DNA from: Devosia marina
GTDB taxonomy: Bacteria > Pseudomonadota > Alphaproteobacteria > Rhizobiales > Devosiaceae
Direction of reading: 5' to 3'
DNA length: 64,000 nucleotides
Assembly: GCF_009758415.1 (NCBI RefSeq)
Contig: NZ_WQRF01000006.1
Location: forward strand, 1-64,000
Numbering within the stretch: position 1 is the stretch's first letter; every line of letters starts with the position of its first letter. Shown piece after piece: positions 25,949 through 34,826 of this stretch. The position numbers were made by a program, and so were the translations under genes. The notes beneath the pieces were generated by a model. The model was not told where the DNA came from, did no database searches, and saw nothing but the letters and a program-made list of their open reading frames with translations.

Positions 25949-28098
25949 TGTTGATTGCCACTGAGAAGTGACCCAGTAGGCTGGGATATTTCCACCGAGA
26001 TTTGACCCATGTTTGAACCTTGCCCAGGCTGTTGCAGCGGGGGCTTTGGAGTGATCGACATGGCGTTACTGAGCGTTATCCGACGCTGGCATTTTCGAGA
26101 GCATCTATCGATCCGGGAGATTGGTCGCAGGACCGGCCTGTCCCGGAACACTATCCGCAAGTATCTGCGCTCTGGCGGGATTGAGCCGCAGTTCAAAGTT
26201 CCCGATCGACCGAGCAAGCTTGATCCGTTTGCGGACCGGCTGGCTGCCTGGTTGAAGACGGAGGCGAACAGACCCCGCAAGCAGAAGCGGACCCTCAAAC
26301 AGCTGCATGCGGATCTGGTCAGCCTGGGGTTTGACGGGTCCTACAATCGGGTCGCGGCCTTTGCCCGGGAATGGCGGGCGGATCGGCAGCGCGAGATGCA
26401 GACCACAGGTCGCGGCACCTTTGTGCCCCTGAGCTTTGCGCCGGGTGAGGCGTTCCAGTTCGACTGGTCCGAAGATTGGGCCATCATCGGCAATGAGCGA
26501 ACCAAGCTGCAGGTGGCGCATATCAAGCTCAGCTATAGCCGGGCCTTTCTTGTCCGAGCCTATCTGCTGCAGACGCACGAGATGCTGTTTGATGCCCACA
26601 CCCACGCCTTCCGGGTGTTCGGTGGCATCCCGCAGCGCGGCATCTACGACAATATGCGCACCGCCATCGACAGGGTTGGTCGCGGCAAGGAGCGGGACGT
26701 CAATGCCCGGTTCCTGGCCATGGCCAGCCACTATTTGTTCGAGCCCGAGTTCTGCAATCCAGCTTCAGGCTGGGAGAAAGGTCAGGTCGAGAAGAATGTG
26801 CAGGATGCCCGGCATCGGCTTTGGCAGCCCATTCCACGCTTCCCAACCCTGGATGAGTTGAACGACTGGCTGGAGAACCGCTGCGAGGAGCTATGGTCCC
26901 AGACCGCTCATGGCCGGATGGGCGGCACCATTGCCGATCTCTGGATGGAAGAAGCCCCAACCCTGATGCCGGCACCACGCCCGTTCGACGGCTTTGTCGA
27001 ATCCACCAAGCGGGTCACGCCGACCTGCCTGGTGCATCTGGACCGCAATCGCTACAGCGTGCCCGCCTCCTTTGCCAATCGACCCGTCAGCCTCAGGGTT
27101 TATCCTGACCGGATCGTGGTTGCTGCAGAAGGCGGTATCATCTGCGAGCACCATCGGATCATTGACCGATCTCATAATCAGCCGGGCCGGACCGTCTATG
27201 ACTGGCGCCACTATCTGGCTGTCGTGCAGCGCAAACCCGGTGCGCTGCGCAATGGGGCACCTTTTGCCGAACTGCCTCCGGCATTCAAAACGCTGCAGCA
27301 GCATCTGCTGAAGAAGCCGGGCGGTGATAGGGAGATGGTCGAGATTCTCGCCCTGGTCCTGCAGCACGATGAGGATGCCGTGCTCCTGGCCGTCGAGATG
27401 GCGCTCGAGGCAGGCGTCCCCACCAAAACCCATGTATTGAACCTGCTGCACCGTCTGGTGGACGGCAAGACCATCACGCCGCCAACCATCAATGCCCCGC
27501 AAGCACTGGCTCTGACCAATGAGCCCAAGGCCAATGTCGAGCGCTACGACGCCCTGCGCACAGCTTCGGAGGCCCGCCATGCGTCATAATCCTGCCGCTG
27601 GTGCGATCGTCATCATGCTCAAGAGCCTCAAGATGCATGGCATGGCCCAGGCGGTCGGCGAGTTGACTGAACAGGGCGCACCCGCCTTCGAGGCTGCCAT
27701 CCCAATCCTGTCTCAGCTGCTCAAGGCCGAGACGGCAGAGCGGGAAGTGCGCTCGACGGCCTATCAGCTCAAGACAGCCCGCTTTCCAGCCTATCGCGAC
27801 CTCAATGGCTTCGACTTCTCCAGCAGTGGCGTCAACGAGGCATTGGTGCGCCAGCTCCATCGCTGCGACTTCCTCCAGGACGCCAACAATATCGTTCTGG
27901 TCGGCGGTCCAGGCACCGGCAAAACCCATATCGCCACAGCCATCGGGATCCAGGCTATCGAGCATCACCACAAGCGCGTCCGCTTCTTCTCAACCGTGGA
28001 ATTGGTCAATGCGCTTGAGCAGGAGAAAATGCAGGGGCGGGCCGGTCAGATTGCCGGCCGGCTCGCTTATGCCGACCTCGTTATCCTTGATGAGCTGG
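25949..28098 (+). mobile_element. IS21-family insertion sequence, right end deleted
   Basis: The left end appears to start at TGTTGATTGCCACTGAGAAG (25949) with internal TGACCC repeats (GTGACCC, TTGACCC), as in IS21 termini. It carries istA and a 5' part of istB. The right terminus is missing: istB is cut after DELG at about 28098 and is followed by an unrelated EAL gene. No target-site duplication can therefore be found. The boundaries are estimates. Confidence 0.8.
26060..27589 (+). CDS. istA: IS21 family transposase IstA
   Basis: Transposase of 509 residues. An N-terminal helix-turn-helix (LSIREIGRRTGLSRNTIRKYLRSG) is followed by a DDE integrase core (FQFDWSEDWAIIG, GIYDNMRTAID, and NPASGWEKGQVEKNV with the catalytic Glu) and a C-terminal Mu-like beta-barrel. 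The ATG at 26060 is chosen, and an in-frame ATG at 26009 is possible. The gene looks intact, but the element has lost istB function and its right end, so it is probably immobile. Confidence 0.9.
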   Translation: MALLSVIRRWHFREHLSIREIGRRTGLSRNTIRKYLRSGGIEPQFKVPDRPSKLDPFADRLAAWLKTEANRPRKQKRTLKQLHADLVSLGFDGSYNRVAAFAREWRADRQREMQTTGRGTFVPLSFAPGEAFQFDWSEDWAIIGNERTKLQVAHIKLSYSRAFLVRAYLLQTHEMLFDAHTHAFRVFGGIPQRGIYDNMRTAIDRVGRGKERDVNARFLAMASHYLFEPEFCNPASGWEKGQVEKNVQDARHRLWQPIPRFPTLDELNDWLENRCEELWSQTAHGRMGGTIADLWMEEAPTLMPAPRPFDGFVESTKRVTPTCLVHLDRNRYSVPASFANRPVSLRVYPDRIVVAAEGGIICEHHRIIDRSHNQPGRTVYDWRHYLAVVQRKPGALRNGAPFAELPPAFKTLQQHLLKKPGGDREMVEILALVLQHDEDAVLLAVEMALEAGVPTKTHVLNLLHRLVDGKTITPPTINAPQALALTNEPKANVERYDALRTASEARHAS

Positions 28099-28103
28099 GA
28101 TAG
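27579..28103 (+). pseudogene. istB: Truncated IS21 helper ATPase IstB
   Basis: DnaA/AAA-type ATPase that normally assists IstA. Walker A GGPGTGKTH and Walker B DLVILDELG are present. The frame then hits a TAG at 28101-28103, where intact family members continue with about 70 more residues (GYLPF and so on). The loss coincides with the junction to the EAL fragment. It overlaps the end of istA by 11 bases. Confidence 0.9.
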
Positions 28104-28554
28104 CTATGTCGTGCTTGAAGTCAATGAATCCGTCTTCATGGGCGATAGCGACCAGACCGTGCCGCGGGCCGTCGAGGCCCTGCGCGAACAGGGGCTTCTC
28201 GTCGCGCTGGATGATTTCGGCACCGGCCATGCCTCGCTCACCCATCTCCTCAGCTTTCCGGTCGATATCATCAAGATCGACCGTTCCTTTGTCGAAAGGC
28301 TGGGCGTTGACGAGCCCAGCGGCGTGGTAACGCGTGCCATTCTCGATATCGCCCGCCAGCTCGACATGCGGGTGGTTGCCGAAGGCATCGAAACCGGGCA
28401 GCGGGCCGACATTCTGGCACGGTATGGGTGCCATATGGGGCAGGGCTATCTGTATTCACGCCCCGTCCCGGCCCAGGACGTGACCCCCATGTTGCAGCTT
28501 TTTGGCCAGAAGCCCGACTTGCCCTGGCGCGTTTCTGCCAGCGCCTCGGGCTAG
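28099..28554 (+). pseudogene. C-terminal half of an EAL-domain (cyclic-di-GMP phosphodiesterase) gene
   Basis: From 28099 the frame reads VVLEVNESVFM, then LDDFGTGHASL, IIKIDRSFVERL, VVAEGIET and GQGYLYSRPVP, the conserved C-terminal part of an EAL domain with the DDFG loop, catalytic Lys and EGIE motif. The EAL motif itself and everything upstream are missing, replaced by the IS21 fragment. It has no start codon of its own at the junction, so it is best treated as a remnant. Confidence 0.88.
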
Positions 28555-28706
28555 AGCAGGGCGCTCAGCACTGCCGCGGCCACGCCAACCATGGCAAAGG
28601 CACACGCAAAGCCCGATAGCACCATCAGCCGCCGGCGCTGCGCCGGAACGCCGCGCCGCAGTCGGGTCAGGTCCGAGCCGGACTGGTCGAGATCGAGATG
28701 GGTCAT
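28551..28706 (-). CDS. Putative small membrane protein (51 aa)
   Basis: A 51-codon minus-strand frame starts with ATG at 28706 preceded by GGAGG at a suitable distance. It has a basic N-terminal half (LTRLRRGVPAQRRR) followed by one hydrophobic stretch (LMVLSGFACAFAMVGVAAAV) and a stop overlapping the stop of the EAL remnant on the other strand. No family was recognised. The clear ribosome binding site and positive-inside layout favour a real single-pass protein. Confidence 0.5.
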   Translation of the reverse strand: MTHLDLDQSGSDLTRLRRGVPAQRRRLMVLSGFACAFAMVGVAAAVLSALL

Positions 28707-28929
28707 CTTGCCGCCTCCGCAACACGCCATTCCAAAGGGAACGCAATGTGTTTGCCGGGCAGCCGCCTTGCTGGGCCGTTTCTTACCCTTGATGGCATCG
28801 AGGATACCGCGAGCCTCCCACCATCCAAGCGCGTTCTCCCTTTGCGGTTAATTTGTTTCAAATCCCCAGCGATCCCATCTTGTATGGAAGATATTGAAAC
28901 TACCTGATTAACGTGGCACAACCTCCCCC

Positions 28930-30348
28930 ATGACCCAGCCAAGCCATCTCCATCCCGACCGTTTGTTTCCCGCCTCGGAGCCGGCGCGTGCCATTGCGCG
29001 CGAACTCTATGGCGCCGTCAGCGACCTGCCGCTGATCAGTCCGCACGGCCACACCGATCCATCCTGGTTCGCGCAGAACGGCCGCTTTGCCAGCCCCACC
29101 GCGCTGTTCCTGACGCCGGACCATTATGTGCTGCGCATGCTCAAGAGCCGCGGCATCAGCTATGATGCGCTGGGCATCCCCCGCAAGGATGGCAAGGCCA
29201 TCCAAACCGATGGCCGCAAGGCCTGGCGGCTGTTCGCCGAGAACTACTATTTGTTCGCCGGCACGCCGTCGAAAACCTGGATCGACCATTCCCTGCATGC
29301 GGTCTTAGGCATCACCGAGGAACTGTCCGGCGCAACCGCCGACAGCATCTACGATGCCATCGACGCCAAGCTGGCGTCCCCCGATCTGCTGCCGCGCGCG
29401 ATTCTCGATCGCTTCAAGGTCGAGGTCATCGCCACCACCGAATTCGCGCTCGATCCGCTGGCCCATCACCAGTCAATGGCCGAACAGGGCTTGATCGGCC
29501 AGGTCCGCACCACCTATCGCCCGGACGACGTCACCGACCCGAGCCGCGCCGCCATTGTCGAAAACCTGCACAAATTCGGTGAGCTCACCGGCGAAGACAT
29601 CCGCAAATGGGACGGGCTGATCAACGCCCATCGCAAGCGCCGCGAATATTTCCGCAAATTTGGCGCTGTCGCCACCGATCATGGCGTGCCCACGGCCAAC
29701 ACCGCCGATCTGCCGCTCAATGAAAAGCAGGCCTTGCTCGACAAGGTGCTGGCTGGCCGCCACGACGCCAGTGACGCAGAGCTGTTCCGCGCCCAGATGT
29801 TGACCGAAATGGCGCTTCTCTCGGTCGAAGATGGCATGGTCATGCAGATCCACGCCGGTTCGCGCCGCAACACCGATCCGCTGCTGTTTGACGAGCGCGG
29901 CGCCGATCTGGGCGCCGATATCCCGGGGCCGACCGACTATGTCGGCGGTCTCAAGGCGCTGCTGAGTCGGTGTGGCAATGAGCCGAACCTGCAGATCATC
30001 ATGTTCGTTCTTGATGAGACCACCTATGCCCGCGAACTGGCTCCCATGGCCGGCTACTGGCCCTCGCTGATGATCGGTCCGCCCTGGTGGTTCCACGACA
30101 GCCCGCAGGGCATCCGCCGCTATCTCGACCAGGTCGTCGAAACCGCTGGCTTCTACAATCTCGCTGGTTTCAACGACGACACCCGCGCTCTGCTCTCCAT
30201 TCCCGCCCGGCACGATGTCTGGCGCCGCGAAGTCAGCGGGTTCCTGGCCAACTGGGTCGCCGAAAACCGCCTCAGCAAATCCTCGGCCACAGAAATCGCC
30301 AGGCATCTGAGCTATCAGGCAGCGAAAGACGCCTACAGAATAAAGTAG
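28930..30348 (+). CDS. uxaC: Glucuronate isomerase (uronate isomerase)
   Basis: Enzyme of 472 residues that interconverts D-glucuronate/D-fructuronate and D-galacturonate/D-tagaturonate in the cytoplasm. The N-terminal SPHGHTDPSWFA carries the metal-binding His pair, and PPWWFHDSPQGIRRYLDQV and NLAGFNDDTRALLSIPARHDVWRR are family hallmarks. Full length compared with the usual 465-475 residues. No other hexuronate gene adjoins it, so it may have been part of the sugar-acid locus before the IS21 rearrangement. Confidence 0.95.
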   Translation: MTQPSHLHPDRLFPASEPARAIARELYGAVSDLPLISPHGHTDPSWFAQNGRFASPTALFLTPDHYVLRMLKSRGISYDALGIPRKDGKAIQTDGRKAWRLFAENYYLFAGTPSKTWIDHSLHAVLGITEELSGATADSIYDAIDAKLASPDLLPRAILDRFKVEVIATTEFALDPLAHHQSMAEQGLIGQVRTTYRPDDVTDPSRAAIVENLHKFGELTGEDIRKWDGLINAHRKRREYFRKFGAVATDHGVPTANTADLPLNEKQALLDKVLAGRHDASDAELFRAQMLTEMALLSVEDGMVMQIHAGSRRNTDPLLFDERGADLGADIPGPTDYVGGLKALLSRCGNEPNLQIIMFVLDETTYARELAPMAGYWPSLMIGPPWWFHDSPQGIRRYLDQVVETAGFYNLAGFNDDTRALLSIPARHDVWRREVSGFLANWVAENRLSKSSATEIARHLSYQAAKDAYRIK

Positions 30349-30425
30349 GATACGGCGCGGTCACGTCACCTCATGCTCTCGCCTTCAGAGGAGGGGCGCC
30401 TCGGCTGAGGCGCTAGTGTTCATCC

Positions 30426-30495
30426 CTCCCTCCCCTTGATGGGGAGGGTAGCGGCGCTAGGCCCACAGGGTCGTAGCGAAGGTAGGGTGGGGTGA
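30426..30495. repeat. Intergenic palindromic repeat with GGGTGGGG tail
   Basis: Perfect 8-bp arms CCCTCCCC and GGGGAGGG (30428-30448) are followed by GGTAGGGTGGGG at 30481. Shorter relatives with the same tail lie at 32090, 33506 and 62852. It lies between uxaC and the kinase gene. Confidence 0.6.
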
Positions 30496-30628
30496 CCGCC
30501 TTCAGTCCTCACCTCAGCAGCGCCAGTTGGGGCACCCGACAAACACATTCCGCCTCACTTCCATCACCTTCTCGCGTCACGTGCACAGAACCGTCGAATC
30601 GTCTTCACGCTTCTGCTCTAATGGCGCA

Positions 30629-31480
30629 ATGGTGAATCAGTCCCCCGTCGAAACGGCGTTGAGCCGTGCCATGATCCGTTGGTCCCTGACCAAGTCCACG
30701 CCTGTGGCGGAGACGCCGCGCAGTTGGATTTTCCGCGTCGAACAGAATGGGCGCAACTTCGCTGCCCTTAAAATTCTCAAGCGCGCTGTGTCTGAAGAGG
30801 AGGGCAGGGGCGCGCGGCTACTGTCCTGGTATGGAGGCGATGGCGCCGCCACGGTCTTCGACATGCATGGCGATACTATCTTCATGGAATGGCTCGACGG
30901 CGGCACCCTGGGCGAGGCGGCCCGCAATGGCCGCGACGCCGAGGCCACCACGGCCCTCGCCACCGTTGCGTCCAATCTCCACCGCCATCGCGCCGATGCG
31001 CCGGCCGATCTGCTGCCGCTGCGGCAACGCTTCCAGGCCCTGTTCGACACCGATGTGCGCGCCTGGCCCCATACCGCCCGCGATCTTTACGCGCGCTCCG
31101 CCGGCATTGCGCTGAAACTTTTCGACAAGCCCATGCCGGAGATTCCGCTGCATGGCGACCTGCACCACGACAATATCATCTCGTCTGATCGAGGCTGGCT
31201 GGCCATCGACCCAAAAGGTCTGGTTGGCGATCCGCATTATGAAGTCGCCAACGCGTTCCGCAACCCGTCCGGCGCCACCAAGCTGGCGGCTGATCCCAAG
31301 CGTATCAACGCCATGGCCGATGCTTTCGCTGCTCGGCTGGGGTTCAATCGCAAGCGCGTGCTCGGCTTTGCCGCCGCCCATTCGGGCCTTTCGGTCTGCT
31401 GGGATCTGGCCGATGGCAAACCCGTCACCACCGATCTTGCCATTCTGCCCAATCTCTTGAGCGCATACGATCAGGCCTGA
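30629..31480 (+). CDS. Aminoglycoside phosphotransferase family protein, APH(6)-like
   Basis: Kinase-fold protein of 283 residues. The catalytic loop HGDLHHDN is at 175-182, and IDPKG with the metal-binding Asp follows, as in streptomycin 6-phosphotransferases and hydroxyurea kinases. Whether it confers resistance cannot be told from sequence; many chromosomal homologues have unknown small-molecule substrates. The ATG at 30629 is favoured, but its ribosome binding site is weak. It is four bases from the CAP lipoprotein gene. Confidence 0.85.
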   Translation: MVNQSPVETALSRAMIRWSLTKSTPVAETPRSWIFRVEQNGRNFAALKILKRAVSEEEGRGARLLSWYGGDGAATVFDMHGDTIFMEWLDGGTLGEAARNGRDAEATTALATVASNLHRHRADAPADLLPLRQRFQALFDTDVRAWPHTARDLYARSAGIALKLFDKPMPEIPLHGDLHHDNIISSDRGWLAIDPKGLVGDPHYEVANAFRNPSGATKLAADPKRINAMADAFAARLGFNRKRVLGFAAAHSGLSVCWDLADGKPVTTDLAILPNLLSAYDQA

Positions 31481-31484
31481 CCCC

Positions 31485-31991
31485 ATGACTCGCTATACCC
31501 GCCGTGCCGCCCTGGTCCTGGCCTCCGCGTCCCTGCTCTCGGCCTGCGCTTCAACCATCCCACCCTTGCCCGCCAAGGTATCCGACCGGCCAGAAGACCT
31601 CACGCGCGACCAGATCGTGGCCACGGTCAACGCCGTCCGCCGCGCCAATGGCGCTGGCAATTGGCGCTATAACCCGCAACTGGAAGCGGCCGCACGCTCC
31701 CAGGCACGGCTGATGGCCAGCAAAGACACGCTCAGCCATGACCTCGGCGTTACCCTGCGCCAGCGCGTCTCGGAAGCCGGCTATGTTCTCGCCGTGGGCG
31801 AAAACGTAGCAAAGGGCTACAAGACCCTCCCTACCGCTATCGAAGGCTGGCTCGCTTCGCAGGGCCACCGCAACACCTTGCTGTCCAATCGCTTCACCGA
31901 ATTCGGCCTGGCCTTTGCCCGCACCAATTCGGGCAAGCTGTATTGGGCCCTGATCGCGGGTGGCCCCTATGAGGCGTGGGTTCAGGCTTAG
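31485..31991 (+). CDS. CAP/SCP domain lipoprotein
   Basis: Protein of 168 residues with a lipoprotein signal (LLSAC, Cys21 the likely lipidated residue). The CAP fold is indicated by NAVRRANG, SHDLG, GENVAKG and GHRNTLLSNRFTEFGLAFA, which include the conserved His and Glu. It is probably anchored in the envelope. Bacterial CAP proteins lack a settled function. Confidence 0.9.
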   Translation: MTRYTRRAALVLASASLLSACASTIPPLPAKVSDRPEDLTRDQIVATVNAVRRANGAGNWRYNPQLEAAARSQARLMASKDTLSHDLGVTLRQRVSEAGYVLAVGENVAKGYKTLPTAIEGWLASQGHRNTLLSNRFTEFGLAFARTNSGKLYWALIAGGPYEAWVQA

Positions 31992-32089
31992 TGCCTCGCC
32001 GACTCCGGCGGAGCGATTTTAGGCGAAAAGGTCATGTGAGCTAAGCTCGAATGGCGGGGGCAACGGTCAGGGAACCAATTGTTCATCGT

Positions 32090-32122
32090 CTCCCTCCTCC
32101 TGGCGAAGGTAGGGTGGGGGTG
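32090..32122. repeat. Intergenic GGGTGGGGG repeat copy
   Basis: CTCCCTCCTCCTGG is followed by GAAGGTAGGGTGGGGGTG, a degenerate copy of the family seen at 30426 and 33506. It separates convergent genes and could also serve as a transcript end. Confidence 0.5.
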
Positions 32123-32136
32123 TCTTGATCGCCTGT

Positions 32137-32871
32137 TCACCCCCGGCCGAACACCAGCACCGTCTCGACATTCCCGTCGCCGCCGGCAATCGGCGAAACC
32201 ACCCGCGTCCGCAATGCAAACCCAGCATCGGTCACAAATGCCACTACCTCGGCCATCGCCCTCTCGGTCGCCGCAGCGTCGCTGACAATCCCGCCCTTGC
32301 CGACAAATTCTCGGCCCACCTCGAATTGCGGCTTGAACAGAATGACCGCATCGGCCGCCGGTCCACACAGGGCCAGCGGCGCCGCCAGAACCTTGGTCAG
32401 CGACACAAAGCTGACATCTGAAACCAGAAGGTCAATTGGGTCGGCAATGTTCTCTTGGTCGAGATCACGAGCATTGGTGCCTTCCAGGCTCACCACGCGC
32501 GCATCATCGCGCAGGCTCTGGTGCAATTGGTCATGCCCGACATCGACGGCAAAGACCTTGGCCGCGCCGCGCTCGAGCAGCACTTGTGTAAATCCACCTG
32601 TGGATGAACCGACATCAAGGCAGGTCTTGCCGCCAACATCGATTTTTCCGGCATGGAGCCCTGCGAGCAGCTTCAAAGCAGCGCGGGACACATAGCCTGC
32701 CGCCGGATCATCCAGGGCCAGCACATCATCTGGCCCCACCATCTGGTTGGGCTTTTTCGCCGCTGCGCCATTGACTGAGACCGTGCCACGCAAAATGGCA
32801 TCGCGGGCACGCGCCCGGCTGGGCATCAACCCTCGTTGTTCCAGCGCCAGGTCAAGCCGTATGCGGCTCAC
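32137..32871 (-). CDS. tlyA: TlyA family rRNA methyltransferase/hemolysin A-like
   Basis: Protein of 244 residues with an N-terminal S4 RNA-binding domain (about 1-60, IRLDLALEQRGLMPSRARA) and an FtsJ-type methyltransferase domain (LDVGSSTGGFTQVLLERGA; SDVSFVSL; LFKPQFEVGRE). TlyA homologues 2'-O-methylate rRNA. It overlaps the SCO gene by four bases. Confidence 0.93.
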   Translation of the reverse strand: MSRIRLDLALEQRGLMPSRARARDAILRGTVSVNGAAAKKPNQMVGPDDVLALDDPAAGYVSRAALKLLAGLHAGKIDVGGKTCLDVGSSTGGFTQVLLERGAAKVFAVDVGHDQLHQSLRDDARVVSLEGTNARDLDQENIADPIDLLVSDVSFVSLTKVLAAPLALCGPAADAVILFKPQFEVGREFVGKGGIVSDAAATERAMAEVVAFVTDAGFALRTRVVSPIAGGDGNVETVLVFGRG

Positions 32872-33467
32872 CCCTTTACCATGCGCTCGATCTTGCCAAG
32901 CGCGGTGTCGCTGGCCTCCTCATAGGCAATCGTGCCTTGAAAGGTACCATCCGCGTCGATCAGGAACGTCAGCGCGGTGTGATCGACAAGATAGAATTCG
33001 CTGTCCACATCGCCCGATTTTTCCGAGAACACGCCAAAGGCGGCCTTGGCCCTTTCGGTTTCCTCGACACTGCCCACCAGCCCGATCACGCTGGGATCGA
33101 ATCCTTCGACATAGGCCTTGACCATTTCCGGTGTGTCCCGCTCGGGATCGACCGTCACGAAGATGATCCGCAGTTCTTCTGGTGCCAGCCCGAGCTGGGC
33201 GCGCCAGGCCGTGGTTTCCGCCAGCGTCGTCGGGCACACGTCGGGGCAGAACGTATAGCCAAAAAAGATCAGGCTCGGCGTGCCACGCAGATCGTTCTGG
33301 GTGAAGCTGCCGCCCTGAGTGGAGGCCAGCGCAAACTCCTGCCCTGTCACGCCCAGCGGCCGCTGCGGCGGGCGAAAAGCATAAAGCGCCGTCGCCCCGA
33401 TCGCCGCCACAGCCACCAGCACCCAGAGCACGATACGGAAATTGCGAAGGGTGTTGTTGGTCGTCAT
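32868..33467 (-). CDS. SCO1/SenC family copper chaperone
   Basis: Protein of 199 residues anchored by one N-terminal membrane helix (about 12-30), with a thioredoxin-like domain facing the periplasm. The copper ligands are C74 and C78 (CPDVCP) and H163 (VDHTA). It would help load CuA in cytochrome oxidase. It is encoded between a repeat and tlyA, a place where many related genomes have dxs. Confidence 0.94.
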   Translation of the reverse strand: MTTNNTLRNFRIVLWVLVAVAAIGATALYAFRPPQRPLGVTGQEFALASTQGGSFTQNDLRGTPSLIFFGYTFCPDVCPTTLAETTAWRAQLGLAPEELRIIFVTVDPERDTPEMVKAYVEGFDPSVIGLVGSVEETERAKAAFGVFSEKSGDVDSEFYLVDHTALTFLIDADGTFQGTIAYEEASDTALGKIERMVKG

Positions 33468-33505
33468 GGGCCTAAAATCTCGATGTCTCGGCAGACACTA
33501 TTGCG

Positions 33506-33540
33506 CTCCTTCCCCTATCAGGAGGAGGTTGGGTGGGGGT
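33506..33540. repeat. Intergenic GGGTGGGGG repeat copy
   Basis: CTCCTTCCCC-TATC-AGGAGGAGG forms an imperfect hairpin with tail TTGGGTGGGGGT, lying between the SCO gene and xseB. It belongs to the same family as the copies at 30426 and 62852. Confidence 0.55.
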
Positions 33541-33555
33541 ATCCGCGAAAAGCCC

Positions 33556-33807
33556 TCAGCCCGCGTCCAGTGGTTCGGTCCCCACGGCCTTGCCTTCGCG
33601 ATTGAGCGTAATTTTCTCGATCCGCGCTTCGGCAGTCTTGAGCAGCGCTTCGCAATGGGCCTTGAGGGCCTCCCCGCGCTCATAGATGGCGATCGACTCC
33701 GCCAGCGGAGCCTTGCCGCTTTCGAGCTTGGCCACGATCTGCTCGAGCTGTTCCAGCGCCGCTTCAAAGCTCAGCGATTTCACATCGTCATGTGCCGTGT
33801 CAGCCAT
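33556..33807 (-). CDS. xseB: Exodeoxyribonuclease VII small subunit
   Basis: Protein of 83 residues with the family core [34 protein letters not shown]. It forms the helical stalk of exonuclease VII with XseA, which is not in this window. It lies 30 bases after the HDAC-family gene on the same strand. Confidence 0.95.
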   Translation of the reverse strand: MADTAHDDVKSLSFEAALEQLEQIVAKLESGKAPLAESIAIYERGEALKAHCEALLKTAEARIEKITLNREGKAVGTEPLDAG

Positions 33808-33837
33808 TCTCGTCCGCTCGCTTAAAATTCGTTCATC

Positions 33838-34764
33838 TTACAGGTCCAGGAGGGTCGAAACATGGCTTCGCACGCCCCCTGCAAGTCCCTTGAGGTCATA
33901 GCCACCTTCGAGCAGTGACACAATGCGATTGCTGCAGCGCCTTTGCGCCACCTCCATCAACTTTGCCGTGACCCAGCCAAAATCTCCGTCCACCCACTCA
34001 AGCTGGGCCAGCGGGTCGCGGATATGCGCGTCGAATCCGGCGGAGATCAGCAGCAGGTCCGGCGCAAAGTTCTCCAGTGCTGGCAATATGATATCGGTGT
34101 AGGCCTCCCGCATCGCTTCCCCACCCGAATGGGCAGGAAGGGCCACATTGACGATATTGCCTACTCCGGTTTCCGAAGGGCTGCCGGTGCCGGGAAACAG
34201 CGGCATCTGGTGGCTCGACGCGTAGAACACGCTCGGATCGTCCTTGAAAATGTCCTGCGTGCCATTGCCGTGATGCACATCGAAATCGACAATCGCCACG
34301 CGCTCGGCACCATATTTTCGCTGTGCCTCCCGCGCCACGATGGCAACAGTGTTGATCAGGCAAAAGCCCATGGGCAGAGCGATTTCAGCGTGGTGCCCGG
34401 GCGGGCGAATGGCGCAAAACGCATTGTCCACCTCCCCCAGCAGCACCGCGTCGAGCCCCGCCAGCGCGCCGCCTAAACCGGTGGCCGCCACACCCATCGA
34501 TCCATCCGAAATAAAGGTGTCGGCATCCAATTGCCCAATGCCTTCGGCTGGACGTGCGTCACGCAGGCGCGCGAGATAAGTTCCGTCATGCACCAGCTCG
34601 GCCAGCGTGATGTCGCCAAAGGGCGCATTGCGGCGCTTGAGCGCGGCAAACTGGGCCCCGGCCAGCGCCTCTTCCACCGCCCGGATCCGATCAGCGCGTT
34701 CGGGGTGCCCTTGCGGTGTCAGGTGATCGGCAAAATTGGGCTGGCTGACCAGAAGCGTCGTCAC
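33838..34764 (-). CDS. Histone deacetylase/acetoin utilisation family amidohydrolase
   Basis: Enzyme of 308 residues with zinc and catalytic motifs PGHHAE, DFDVHHGNGTQ and SAGFDAH. Bacterial members deacetylate polyamines or protein lysines; the substrate here is unknown. The GTG at 34764 follows GGAG and gives the usual short N-terminus (TTLLVSQPNFADH). An ATG at 34785 is an alternative. It leads the operon with xseB. Confidence 0.9.
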   Translation of the reverse strand: MTTLLVSQPNFADHLTPQGHPERADRIRAVEEALAGAQFAALKRRNAPFGDITLAELVHDGTYLARLRDARPAEGIGQLDADTFISDGSMGVAATGLGGALAGLDAVLLGEVDNAFCAIRPPGHHAEIALPMGFCLINTVAIVAREAQRKYGAERVAIVDFDVHHGNGTQDIFKDDPSVFYASSHQMPLFPGTGSPSETGVGNIVNVALPAHSGGEAMREAYTDIILPALENFAPDLLLISAGFDAHIRDPLAQLEWVDGDFGWVTAKLMEVAQRRCSNRIVSLLEGGYDLKGLAGGVRSHVSTLLDL

Positions 34765-34826
34765 TTGGCTCTCCGCATGTTCCATCTCGTCTTGACGCGG
34801 GCATTCCCTGTTGTCAAACACCGCGC

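Noticed and set aside
27805..28554. Continuous plus-strand frame spanning istB and the EAL fragment, suggesting a fusion protein
   Set aside because: In the istB part this frame is not the istB reading frame, so only the portion after 28099 encodes a real protein segment.
30629..31480. APH(6)-like kinase as an acquired resistance gene
   Set aside because: No integron, transposon or composition change surrounds it, and chromosomal homologues are common. Resistance cannot be claimed from sequence.
30426..33540. Repeated G-rich elements as a CRISPR array
   Set aside because: The copies are kilobases apart, vary in sequence and have no regular spacers or cas genes.
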